A program made the position numbers and the translations under genes. Positions 21,973 through 29,908 of a stretch of DNA of 64,000 bases are shown in pieces (position 1 is the stretch's first letter; the number at the start of each line of letters is the position of its first letter). The DNA is from an uncultured Sutterella sp. (lineage in GTDB: Bacteria > Pseudomonadota > Gammaproteobacteria > Burkholderiales > Burkholderiaceae_F), in the NCBI GenBank assembly GCA_900544345.1, contig UQUR01000004.1:124001-188000 (forward strand), given 5' to 3'. A model generated the notes under the pieces. The model searched no databases. It had not been told where the DNA came from and worked only from the letters and a program-made list of their open reading frames with translations.

Positions 21973-24021
21973 TTAGTAATTTTCAGCACGCACTTCAAAG
22001 TAGCTTTGTGCATAACCGCAAACCGGACAGGCTTCGGGAGCTTTTACGCCCATGACAAGATGGCCGCAAATACGGCATTCCCACATCGTTTGACCGGCCT
22101 TTTCGAAGACTTGCTTCATTTCGACATTCTTTAAAAGTTTGCGATAGCGTTCTTCGTGAGCTTTTTCAATGGCAGCAACAGCACGGAACTTAGCAGCTAA
22201 TTCGGTAAAGCCTTCGGCCTCTGCATCCTTAGCAAAGCCATCGTACATGTCTGTCCATTCGTAATTTTCACCTTCAGCGGCTGCGCCAAGATTCTTAGCT
22301 GTGTCTTCAATCCAGCCCAAAGCATCACACCAAAGTCGGGCGTGTTCTTGTTCATTGCGCGCTGTTTGCAGGAAAATCGCAGCAATTTGTTCGTAACCTT
22401 CGCGTTTAGCCACTTCTGCAAAGTACGTATACTTATTGCGTGCTTGTGATTCGCCAGCAAACGCTGTCATTAAATTCTTTTCTGTCTTGGTCCCTGCCAA
22501 CTTGCTGCAAGCTTGTTTCGGTTCTTCCACGAGTTCAAAGAATTCAACGCCTTTTTTGCAGATGGGGCAGATGTAGTCAGCGGGTAATTCTCCATCACAT
22601 TCGTGGATATAGCCGCAAACTTTGCAACGGTATTTCATTTTCTTTTCTCCTAAAGATGCACTACGGTCCGTGTAGTGAGTGTGTAAAAGCTTTTCAGCCA
22701 GCTCTGATAAGGGATGGCCGTAAAACTGTTTGTAAATTCGTTTGATTTCTTCGTTTTCGTAACTTGTACGGTGAGTTTTACCCAGCGTACGGTCACGTTC
22801 ATAAAGAGCGTCAATTCGCTGCTGGCGGGTTTGGTCTTCCTGACCCCAGTTTAATTTAGGTTGACCGCCACCTGAGATACAGCCGCCCGGACAAGTCATC
22901 ACTTCTACAAAGTGATACTGTTTTTCACCTTTTTGAATTTGTTCGATAAGATGTCCGGCATTGGCAGTGCCGTACACAACAGCTACGTTAAGAGTGAGCT
23001 CGCCGATCTTAGCTTGAGCTTCCTTCACGTCAGTCAAACCTCTGACAGGTTGGAGATCAAAAAACTCCGCAGGAGCTGGTTGACCAGTGATCAAATAGTG
23101 AGCTGTACGCAAGGCAGCTTCCATTACGCCGCCCGTGTTGCCGAAAATAACGCCTGCGCCTGAACCCTCGCCCATTAAACGATCATAATGAGAGCTTTGA
23201 ATATCATTAAAGTTGATTCCTCTAGCTTGAGCCCACTCGGCTAATTCAACGGTTGTGATGACGAAGTCGGTATCTCGGATACTTTCATCTCCGTGAAACC
23301 GCCCGCTACTGTTGAATTCTTCACGGCGAACTTCAAATTTTTTCGCTGTGCAGGGTGCAAGTGCTACATGCACAATGTTTTTGGCTTCCAGCCCATTTTC
23401 TCGGGCAAAATAGGTCTTAACCGTTGCCCCTTGCATTCCAATCGGGCTCTTTGCACTGGAAATATTAGGTAAAACTTCTGGATGGAAAATTTCAGCGTAC
23501 TTTACCCAAGCTGGGCAACAACTCGTAAATTGCGGCAGGGGAGCTGTATGTTTGGTAACTCTCTCTACAAGCTCAGAAGCCTCTTCCATAATGGTAAGGT
23601 CTGCAGCAAAGTTGGTATCTAGGACATAATCAGCCCCAAGCATACGCAAGAGTCCGACCATCTTTTCCTCTTCGAAACGGCCTGCTTCCAGCCCGAATGC
23701 TTCAGCAAGAGCCACTCGCACTGCCGGAGAGGTCGAAACCACAACAATTTGGTTCGGATCGTCAATGGCTTCTTGTACTTGCTTGTATTCATTTCGACTA
23801 AAAAGACTGCCGGTAGGGCAGACGTTGATGCATTGACCGCAGTGGATGCAAATTGCTTTGTCTGCTGTTTTGCTCAAATCATAGTGCCCGTGCACACCGA
23901 TATAGTCTTCACAAACCTGGCGACACATAGAGCAATTAACACATAAAGACTCGTTGCGAACCAATGCCGGATTGTCTGCCTCAACAGCGACGCGGACATC
24001 CAACGATTCATGCTTGGACAT
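21973..24021 (-). CDS. [FeFe]-hydrogenase fused to rubredoxin-rubrerythrin-rubredoxin
   Basis: One uninterrupted 682-residue frame. Residues 20-75 hold two [4Fe-4S] motifs (Cys27/30/33/37 and Cys58/61/64/68). Residues 95-455 form the H-cluster domain: TSCCPAW (166-172), APCTAKKFE (222-230) and EVMTCPGGC (373-381). Residues 462-498 are a rubredoxin (Cys466/469/485/488). Residues 505-635 are a rubrerythrin di-iron domain (Glu524, Glu557, EHARLW, EKAHEE). Residues 645-682 are a second rubredoxin (Cys649/652/665/668). Hydrogenases bind or make H2; rubrerythrins reduce H2O2 with electrons from rubredoxin. The fusion suggests H2- or ferredoxin-linked peroxide reduction in the cytoplasm, which is inference. 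The start at 24021 has GGAG just upstream. Maturases hydE/F/G are not in the window. Residue 222 is Ala where catalytic enzymes usually have Met. Confidence 0.93.
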   Translation of the reverse strand: MSKHESLDVRVAVEADNPALVRNESLCVNCSMCRQVCEDYIGVHGHYDLSKTADKAICIHCGQCINVCPTGSLFSRNEYKQVQEAIDDPNQIVVVSTSPAVRVALAEAFGLEAGRFEEEKMVGLLRMLGADYVLDTNFAADLTIMEEASELVERVTKHTAPLPQFTSCCPAWVKYAEIFHPEVLPNISSAKSPIGMQGATVKTYFARENGLEAKNIVHVALAPCTAKKFEVRREEFNSSGRFHGDESIRDTDFVITTVELAEWAQARGINFNDIQSSHYDRLMGEGSGAGVIFGNTGGVMEAALRTAHYLITGQPAPAEFFDLQPVRGLTDVKEAQAKIGELTLNVAVVYGTANAGHLIEQIQKGEKQYHFVEVMTCPGGCISGGGQPKLNWGQEDQTRQQRIDALYERDRTLGKTHRTSYENEEIKRIYKQFYGHPLSELAEKLLHTHYTDRSASLGEKKMKYRCKVCGYIHECDGELPADYICPICKKGVEFFELVEEPKQACSKLAGTKTEKNLMTAFAGESQARNKYTYFAEVAKREGYEQIAAIFLQTARNEQEHARLWCDALGWIEDTAKNLGAAAEGENYEWTDMYDGFAKDAEAEGFTELAAKFRAVAAIEKAHEERYRKLLKNVEMKQVFEKAGQTMWECRICGHLVMGVKAPEACPVCGYAQSYFEVRAENY
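22636..22651 (-). promoter_or_regulatory. Internal ribosome-binding site and ATG at the hydrogenase/rubrerythrin junction
   Basis: Minus-strand AGGAG (22647-22651) stands eight bases before an in-frame ATG (22636-22638) that encodes Met462. From this ATG a free 221-residue rubredoxin-rubrerythrin-rubredoxin would be made (21973-22638). The same bases encode the linker residues LGEKK. The hydrogenase family normally ends around LLHTHYTDR, a few codons earlier, so this looks like an intergenic ribosome-binding site that is now translated. Confidence 0.75.
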
Positions 24022-24067
24022 ATTTTCTCCCAGACAATAGGGCCAAAGAGTAAAAGGGGTTGCCTTC

Positions 24068-24108
24068 AGTATAAGAACGGTCAACCTAAAACACAATTTA
24101 AGTTGACC
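24068..24108 (-). promoter_or_regulatory. Promoter with inverted-repeat operator for the hydrogenase gene
   Basis: Minus-strand TTGTGT (24091-24096) and TATACT (24068-24073) with a 17-base spacer. The inverted repeat GGTCAAC (24079-24085) / GTTGACC (24102-24108) has one arm in the spacer and one just upstream of the -35 box, centres 23 bases apart. A dimeric regulator bound there would cover the -35 element. The regulator is unknown. Confidence 0.55.
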
Positions 24109-24155
24109 ATTTGTTTGATAGTTTTAATTTATTAGGTTTTATTTTAGTGTTGCAA

Positions 24156-24320
24156 TTAAGAATGGTTATCCTCTTTTACTTTTTGTTTTGATTGATCTTT
24201 TTTTTCATCAGGATCAATAAAAAACTTTGTATTAGGGTGCTCCTTACCCCAGCTGACAAAGCCGTAAATAATGATGGCAGGCAAAAGCACCCAATTAATT
24301 AGAAAGTCGAGGATAAGCAT
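24156..24320 (-). CDS. Small membrane protein of 54 residues downstream of fbp
   Basis: ATG at 24318-24320, eight bases after the fbp stop codon; TAA at 24156-24158. The protein has one hydrophobic helix (about residues 4-24, LDFLINWVLLPAIIIYGFV region), then WGKEHPNTKFF and a highly charged Lys/Asp/Glu/Gln tail (about 35-54). The sharp switch from a membrane helix to a charged tail and the tight spacing to fbp argue that it is real; the ribosome-binding site is weak (GGGT). I do not recognise a family. It probably sits in the inner membrane with the tail in the cytoplasm, translated with fbp. Confidence 0.6.
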   Translation of the reverse strand: MLILDFLINWVLLPAIIIYGFVSWGKEHPNTKFFIDPDEKKDQSKQKVKEDNHS

Positions 24321-24328
24321 ACCCGTTT

Positions 24329-25321
24329 TTAACTGTGATAGGAAGTCACTAAATCAACTTCGTCTTTGGCTCCGAGAAAGACAGCTACACGTTGATGCAA
24401 ACCTTCTGGAACGATATCAAGGATATCCTGTTTACCGTTGGTTGAGCGTCCACCAGCTTGCTCGACGAGCCAACTCATGGGATTGGCTTCATACATCAAG
24501 CGCAATTTGCCGGGCTTAGACGGATCACGGTTGTCCTTGGGATACATGAAGATACCGCCGCGATTTAGAATGCGATGTACTTCGGCGACCATGGCAGCGA
24601 CCCAGCGCATGTTGTAATCTTTCCCACGAGGACCGGTTGTACCAGCCAGCAATTCCGTGATATAGCGTTGGACAGGAGCTTCCCAGTGACGCATATTAGA
24701 GCAGTTAATGGCGAACTCTTTTGCTTGGGGAGCAATTTCAAGTTTTTCGACAGTTTGGTAGAAGTTTCCGGTGCCCAAATCAAGCGTAAACAAAGTTGTA
24801 CCGAAACCTAAAGTAAAAACGAGTTGTGTCTGCGGGCCATAAATAACGTAGCCTGCCGCCAGCTGATTGCGTCCCGATTGAAGAAACTCCTCATCTTTAA
24901 CGTGACGATGAGGTTCTCCGGCTGGTAAAACAGAAAAGATTGTGCCAATTGAAACATTAATATCAATATTGCTGGAGCCATCTAAAGGATCGAAAAGAAC
25001 CAGGTACGGCCCCACATCGCAGTCTTCGGGGATCTGTAAAGCATGATCCATTTCTTCGCTGGCTACACCACTCACAAATCCGCTCTCCGTACAGGCACGG
25101 CACATAATGTCATTGGCGATAATATCGAGCTTTTTCTGAGTCTCGCCCTGAACATTTTCACTGCCGGCTGTACCTAAAACACCGGCTAATGCGCCCTGAC
25201 TGACTTTGAAGCTGATTTCTTTGCAAGTGCAGGCTAAATGGTTGATCAGTGCCGTAAGTCGGGGATCAACATGATGATGAACCTCTAGATCGTGCAGGTA
25301 AAGGTCTAAAGTTTTTGCCAT
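24329..25321 (-). CDS. fbp: Fructose-1,6-bisphosphatase class 1
   Basis: Gluconeogenic phosphatase converting fructose-1,6-bisphosphate to fructose-6-phosphate, working opposite the aldolase fba (39527-40591). The 330-residue length matches the E. coli enzyme (332). The metal-binding motif DPLDGSSNIDINVSIGTIF is at about residues 111-129, and the substrate region RGGIFMYPKDNR lies near 260. The start at 25321 is chosen for AAGGA eight bases upstream. It begins 20 bases after pepN stops, so pepN-fbp-small protein may be one operon. Confidence 0.96.
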   Translation of the reverse strand: MAKTLDLYLHDLEVHHHVDPRLTALINHLACTCKEISFKVSQGALAGVLGTAGSENVQGETQKKLDIIANDIMCRACTESGFVSGVASEEMDHALQIPEDCDVGPYLVLFDPLDGSSNIDINVSIGTIFSVLPAGEPHRHVKDEEFLQSGRNQLAAGYVIYGPQTQLVFTLGFGTTLFTLDLGTGNFYQTVEKLEIAPQAKEFAINCSNMRHWEAPVQRYITELLAGTTGPRGKDYNMRWVAAMVAEVHRILNRGGIFMYPKDNRDPSKPGKLRLMYEANPMSWLVEQAGGRSTNGKQDILDIVPEGLHQRVAVFLGAKDEVDLVTSYHS

Positions 25322-25341
25322 TGTCAGAGTCCTTTTCAAAA

Positions 25342-28014
25342 TTAATGGGTTGCATTATTGAGAGCTTTGCCAACCACTTCTTTTAAATCTGCTGACAGAT
25401 TGGGTTGGGAGTAGACATATTTGAGTGCACTGAACATGAGCTTAGAACACTCAGGCGTGTAGCGTCTCCAGTTATCCAGGCAGCGCGCCAAGCGGCTCGA
25501 GACCTGGGGATTGATTCGATCCAATTTAAGCACTTGTTCGACCCAAAGTTTGTAGCCAACACCATCGGGGCGGTGAAACTCGGCCAAATTGTTTTGACAG
25601 AAAGCCAAAACAAGTGAGTAGACATTGTTTGGATTATGAGCGTTATAACCTGGATAGCGTTCAATGAGGTTTTGCACAACATCAACAATTGGACATTCAT
25701 CCATAGGCACTGTTGCTGTAGCTTGCAACGTAAACCATTTGTTAATGAGTAGCGGCTCTTTGCGCCATTCAGCTTCAGCGGCTTCAAGCAATGTGAACTT
25801 AGTGGGTGATGCGCTGTTGACAATAATTCGCAAAGCATCTAACCGTTCAGTCAGATTTTTACTGGTTTCAAAAATTTGTCTGGCTCTTAAAAGTGATTTG
25901 GCATTTCCGCCTGCTAAAAGTAATTCAAAGCAGAAGGCCCTCATAGCTCGTTTGCCGGCCTCAGAAGCCGTAGGAGAATAAACTGGATTGGGAGCGTTAT
26001 CGTCAAAAACACGCATAATCAGATGCGAGAATTGACGTCCTAGTTGCTCACGCAAAGAGCGAATGGCTGCTCGAATAGCAATCGGGTTAATCATCGGTTG
26101 AGATTCTGCAATGCGCATTTCGCTGGGCAAAGTCAAAGCAACAGCTTTAAAGGCGGCGGAAATACTTTTATCGGTCAACATCGATTCAAAAGCATTTCTG
26201 TAATGCGGATTGATTACCATTCGAGTGCCTCGCTCATAATCGGCCACCATTTCGTTGATACAGATAAGCGAGAGTTCCTCCATAGCTTGAGCACGATTAA
26301 AAGCATCAGTGTCGCATTGACTTAAAAAGACGAGCTCTTCGGGACTGTAGTTGTAGTCCACAATGATTGGAGCAGAGAAATTGCGAGCAAGCGAGGGAAT
26401 GGGTTTTTCTTTTACCCCGACAAATACCCATGTGTGCTCTTCATCGGTAAGCTCAAGAACCCGAGAGGTGCCCTTGGCACTTGTTTCTGCCTGAAGCTGT
26501 AGCGAAATAGGCTTGCCTTTACTGTTAAAGAGCGCAATATCAAAAGGAATAAAGAACGGATCTTTCTTGCTTTGACCGGGAGTCGCAGGACACGACTGCG
26601 TTAGAGTTACCGAATAAGTGGCAGTTTGTTCATCCCAATGAGTGCGCACACGAACATGGGGAGTACCAGCTTGAGAGTACCAACGCTTAAATTGCGAGAG
26701 GTTGCGCATGTTGGCCTCAGCCATAGCGTTTAAGAAGTCTTCACATGTGGCGCAACTGCCATCGTGCTCTCTGATGTATTGATCTAGGCCCCGTTTAAAG
26801 CCGTCCTTGCCCAATAAGGTCTGAAGCATTCGAATAACCTCAGCACCCTTTTCATAAACGGTTGTGGTGTAGAAGTTGTTGATTTCTTCGTAAGATTCAG
26901 GGCGAATGGGGTGAGCCATAGGACCGGCGTCTTCGGTGAATTGCCGATCTCTCAGGTAACGAACATCTTCAATACGTTTAACTGCGCGAGCTGTACTGTC
27001 GCCCAGCATATCAGCAGCAAATTCTTGTTCTCTGAAAACTGTTAAGCCTTCCTTTAACGTTAACTGGAACCAGTCACGACAAGTGACTCGATCGCCAGTC
27101 CAATTGTGGAAGTACTCATGTCCAATGACGCTTTCAATACGCGCAAAATCTCGATCGGTTGCTACCTCAGGAGTTGCCAGAACACAACGGGAATTGAAAA
27201 TATTCAAGCCCTTATTTTCCATGGCCCCCATAGTGAAGTCATCGGTTGCAACAATCATGAAACGGTCTAAATCCAGCTCTAGGCCAAAGCGCTCCTCATC
27301 CCAGGCAATTGCACGCTTGAGACTTTCCAGAGCAAATTCCGTTTTATCCAAGTTTCGCGGTTCAACCCAAATTTGCAAAAGCGCTTTTTTACCGTTTTTG
27401 AGTTGGAACTTTTCTTCACGGCACTTTAAATTTCCAGCTACCAAGGCAAAAAGGTAACAGGGTTTGGGGAAGGGATCTTCCCAGCAAGTATAGTGCCAAT
27501 TGCCGTCAAGCTCGCCTTCTTCAATTAAGTTACCGTTGGACAGAAGAACAGGGCAAACGGACTGCGGAGCATTGATTCTAACGGTGAATTTTGCAGATAC
27601 GTCCGGCCGATCAGGGTAGTAAGTGATACGGCGGAATCCCTCGGCTTCACACTGAGTCATAAAGTTGCCGTTTGACAGGTATAGCCCCATGAGGGAGCTG
27701 TTAGCTTGTGGATTGATGATATTTTCAATTTCAAGCTTGATGTCCTTTGTGATGCCGCGCAAAACCAAATCACCGTTCGGCATGAGTGTATATTCACTTC
27801 GATCCAATTCTCTGCCGTCAATGGCGATACGAATAAGTTCAAGATCACGACCATTTAAGACTAGATCATTGTTAATTCGATCCTCATTGGGTCGGATCAT
27901 TAAAGTACTGTGGACATGTGTTTGCTGAGGGTGGAGATCAAACTCCAAATACACTGAATCAACCCAATGGGTAGGGGGAATGTAATCTTTACGGTAGACA
28001 GTAGCCGACGCCAT
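25342..28014 (-). CDS. pepN: Aminopeptidase N
   Basis: Cytosolic zinc metallopeptidase of family M1 that removes N-terminal residues from peptides. At 890 residues it has the length of proteobacterial PepN. The GAMEN exopeptidase motif (MGAMENKG) is near residue 262 and the zinc motif HEYFHNWTGDR with the downstream LKEGLTVFRE glutamate is near 298-325. The C-terminal helical DUF3458 part is complete. AGAGG precedes the start. Followed closely by fbp. Confidence 0.97.
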   Translation of the reverse strand: MASATVYRKDYIPPTHWVDSVYLEFDLHPQQTHVHSTLMIRPNEDRINNDLVLNGRDLELIRIAIDGRELDRSEYTLMPNGDLVLRGITKDIKLEIENIINPQANSSLMGLYLSNGNFMTQCEAEGFRRITYYPDRPDVSAKFTVRINAPQSVCPVLLSNGNLIEEGELDGNWHYTCWEDPFPKPCYLFALVAGNLKCREEKFQLKNGKKALLQIWVEPRNLDKTEFALESLKRAIAWDEERFGLELDLDRFMIVATDDFTMGAMENKGLNIFNSRCVLATPEVATDRDFARIESVIGHEYFHNWTGDRVTCRDWFQLTLKEGLTVFREQEFAADMLGDSTARAVKRIEDVRYLRDRQFTEDAGPMAHPIRPESYEEINNFYTTTVYEKGAEVIRMLQTLLGKDGFKRGLDQYIREHDGSCATCEDFLNAMAEANMRNLSQFKRWYSQAGTPHVRVRTHWDEQTATYSVTLTQSCPATPGQSKKDPFFIPFDIALFNSKGKPISLQLQAETSAKGTSRVLELTDEEHTWVFVGVKEKPIPSLARNFSAPIIVDYNYSPEELVFLSQCDTDAFNRAQAMEELSLICINEMVADYERGTRMVINPHYRNAFESMLTDKSISAAFKAVALTLPSEMRIAESQPMINPIAIRAAIRSLREQLGRQFSHLIMRVFDDNAPNPVYSPTASEAGKRAMRAFCFELLLAGGNAKSLLRARQIFETSKNLTERLDALRIIVNSASPTKFTLLEAAEAEWRKEPLLINKWFTLQATATVPMDECPIVDVVQNLIERYPGYNAHNPNNVYSLVLAFCQNNLAEFHRPDGVGYKLWVEQVLKLDRINPQVSSRLARCLDNWRRYTPECSKLMFSALKYVYSQPNLSADLKEVVGKALNNATH

Positions 28015-28220
28015 GCTCGAAACCTCTGAAAATCAGGACGTTTTTGATACTTCAATTGGGACATTTTAAGCGTTTGAGGAATAATTTTCTGCTTGAAATA
28101 GAGGATTTTTTATTCACTTAGAACGTTTTTGTAAGCTTTAATCGGCCAGGTTTGACTAATTGAATTTTGTTGTGTCAATGAGATAGTCCAATAGGCTGAA
28201 ATATTTGTTTTAGATCATGC

Positions 28221-28251
28221 AAAAAAGAAGCCCGAACATTGTTGTCCGGGC
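28221..28251 (-). terminator. Intrinsic terminator after purB
   Basis: GCCCGAACA (28230-28238) pairs with TGTCCGGGC (28243-28251) with one wobble-type mismatch, followed by CTTCTTTTTT on the minus strand. The remaining 28015-28220 holds the pepN promoter region; only an isolated TTGACA is visible there. Confidence 0.85.
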
Positions 28252-28272
28252 ATAGTAGAAAACTAAAAGAGC

Positions 28273-29637
28273 TTAGGCACGTTTGGCTAACTCAACTGCC
28301 TTACCGATATAAGTGGCTGGAGTGAGCTTCATCAATCGTTCTTTAGCCTCTGTCGGGATATCTAATTGTGAGACGAACTCATGAATAGTTTCCGGCGTAA
28401 TACCCTTACCTCGGGTAAGGGCTTTGAGTTGTTCGTAGGGGTGCGGTACACCGTAGCGGCGCATAACCGTTTGAATTGCTTCAGCCAAAACTTCCCATGC
28501 ATGATCTAAGTCTTCAGCAACGCGCTGCTCATTGAGTTGTAACTTGCCCAATCCGCGGGTCAAAGCGTTGTAGCCAACAAAGCAGTAACCGAAAGCGACA
28601 CCAAGGTTACGCAAAACGGTTGAATCTGTGAGATCGCGCTGCCAGCGAGAAATCGGCAACTTTTGTGCCAAATGAGTCAATAGCGCGTTGGCGATACCTA
28701 AATTGCCTTCTGAATTTTCAAAGTCAATGGGGTTGACTTTATGGGGCATGGTTGAAGATCCTACTTCACCTTCTTTGAGTTTTTGCTTATAAAAGCCCAT
28801 CGAGATATAACCCCAGATATCGCGGTCCAAATCAAGCAAAATGGTATTGGCACGAACAATAGCATCAAAAAGCTGAGCCATATAGTCATGGGGTTCAATT
28901 TGAATGGTGTGTGTATTGAACGTTAAACCTAAGCGTTCTTCCACCACTTTTTTCGCGAAAGCTTCCCAATCTTTTTCTGGATAAGCAATCGTATGAGCGT
29001 TGTAGTTACCGACAGCGCCGTTCATCTTGGCAAGAATGGTTACCGATTCAATAGACTCAATCGCTCTTTTCAGTCTCATAGCCACATTTGCCCACTCTTT
29101 ACCGATAGTTGTCGGAGAAGCGGTTTGCCCGTGTGTGCGAGAGAGCATAGGCACTTCTGCCCAACGATGAGCATTTTCAACCAGAGTTTGATGAATGGAT
29201 CGTAAGTAAGCCACTAACTCCTTGCGACCTTCGGTAAGCATTAAAGCGTGAGAGGTGTTATTGATATCTTCGCTCGTGCAGCCGAAGTGGACAAATTCAC
29301 TGGCTTTCGCCAATTCAGCGTCATGAGAGACTTGTTCTTTAATCCAATATTCGACAGCCTTGACGTCATGGTTGGTGGTTTTCTCAATATCCTTTATTTC
29401 TTGGCAGGATTGGACGGTAAAGTTTTCCACTAATCCGCGAAGATAGGCCTTGCCGTGATCAGATAGGTGAGCCAATTCAGGCAATTCTGCTTCTGACAAC
29501 GCAATTAACCATTCAACTTCCACGCGTACACGAGCACGCATGAATGCAGATTCCGAGAAAATCTCCCGCAGGGCTTCAGTTTGGCGCGCGTAGCGGCCGT
29601 CAAGCGGGGATAATGCAGTCAATGCGGAAAGTTCCAT
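28273..29637 (-). CDS. purB: Adenylosuccinate lyase
   Basis: Cleaves SAICAR and adenylosuccinate in de novo purine synthesis. The start at 29637 yields 454 residues opening MELSALTALSPLDGRY, matching E. coli PurB (456) and its N-terminus; a longer frame adds 19 unconserved residues. The fumarase/aspartase signature GSSTMPHKVNP is at about residues 295-305, and the TSHALM and EPHDYMAQLFD segments fit the PurB branch. Single gene flanked by its own terminator. Confidence 0.97.
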   Translation of the reverse strand: MELSALTALSPLDGRYARQTEALREIFSESAFMRARVRVEVEWLIALSEAELPELAHLSDHGKAYLRGLVENFTVQSCQEIKDIEKTTNHDVKAVEYWIKEQVSHDAELAKASEFVHFGCTSEDINNTSHALMLTEGRKELVAYLRSIHQTLVENAHRWAEVPMLSRTHGQTASPTTIGKEWANVAMRLKRAIESIESVTILAKMNGAVGNYNAHTIAYPEKDWEAFAKKVVEERLGLTFNTHTIQIEPHDYMAQLFDAIVRANTILLDLDRDIWGYISMGFYKQKLKEGEVGSSTMPHKVNPIDFENSEGNLGIANALLTHLAQKLPISRWQRDLTDSTVLRNLGVAFGYCFVGYNALTRGLGKLQLNEQRVAEDLDHAWEVLAEAIQTVMRRYGVPHPYEQLKALTRGKGITPETIHEFVSQLDIPTEAKERLMKLTPATYIGKAVELAKRA

Positions 29638-29807
29638 TTTGTAACGTCCTGAAAAAAGAGAAATATACGACGGCAACATTGTATCAAAAGCCACACGACC
29701 GCTAGACGCGATAACCTTCTTTTTTCAAAGAAATTTTTACTCTGCTGGCTTTCAGAATAAGTTAACACCGATAACAAAAACATACAGATGCCAAAAGTTT
29801 GTTGCGT

Positions 29808-29890
29808 GCTTCTTACGTAAACTGCAAACGTAAGCAAGCTAAAGTCTTTTTCCCCCTGCGTTACTGCGGTGTACCGCAGGGGCTTTTTTC
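29808..29890 (+). promoter_or_regulatory. Structured leader ending in an intrinsic terminator before the Spy-like gene
   Basis: Hairpin 1: CTTACG (29812-29817) / CGTAAG (29829-29834), extended by GCTT/AAGC. Terminator: CCCCTGCG (29853-29860) / CGCAGGGG (29875-29882) followed by CTTTTTTC. An alternative inner hairpin CTGCGG (29864-29869) / CCGCAG (29874-29879) competes with the terminator stem. No plus-strand gene lies close upstream, and the SD AAGGAG (29896-29901) follows directly, so this is an attenuator or the 3' end of a small RNA. Confidence 0.65.
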
Positions 29891-29908
29891 TAAATAAGGA
29901 GAAAAACA

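Noticed and set aside
21973..24021. Hydrogenase/rubrerythrin junction as a frameshift or assembly error
   Set aside because: The frame is continuous, both halves are complete with all metal ligands, and the linker equals a normal ribosome-binding site in length and position. An error removing only a stop codon cannot be excluded but there is no sign of one.
24271..24519. 82-residue plus-strand frame opposite fbp and the small membrane protein
   Set aside because: It lies antisense to the conserved C-terminus of fbp and lacks a ribosome-binding site.
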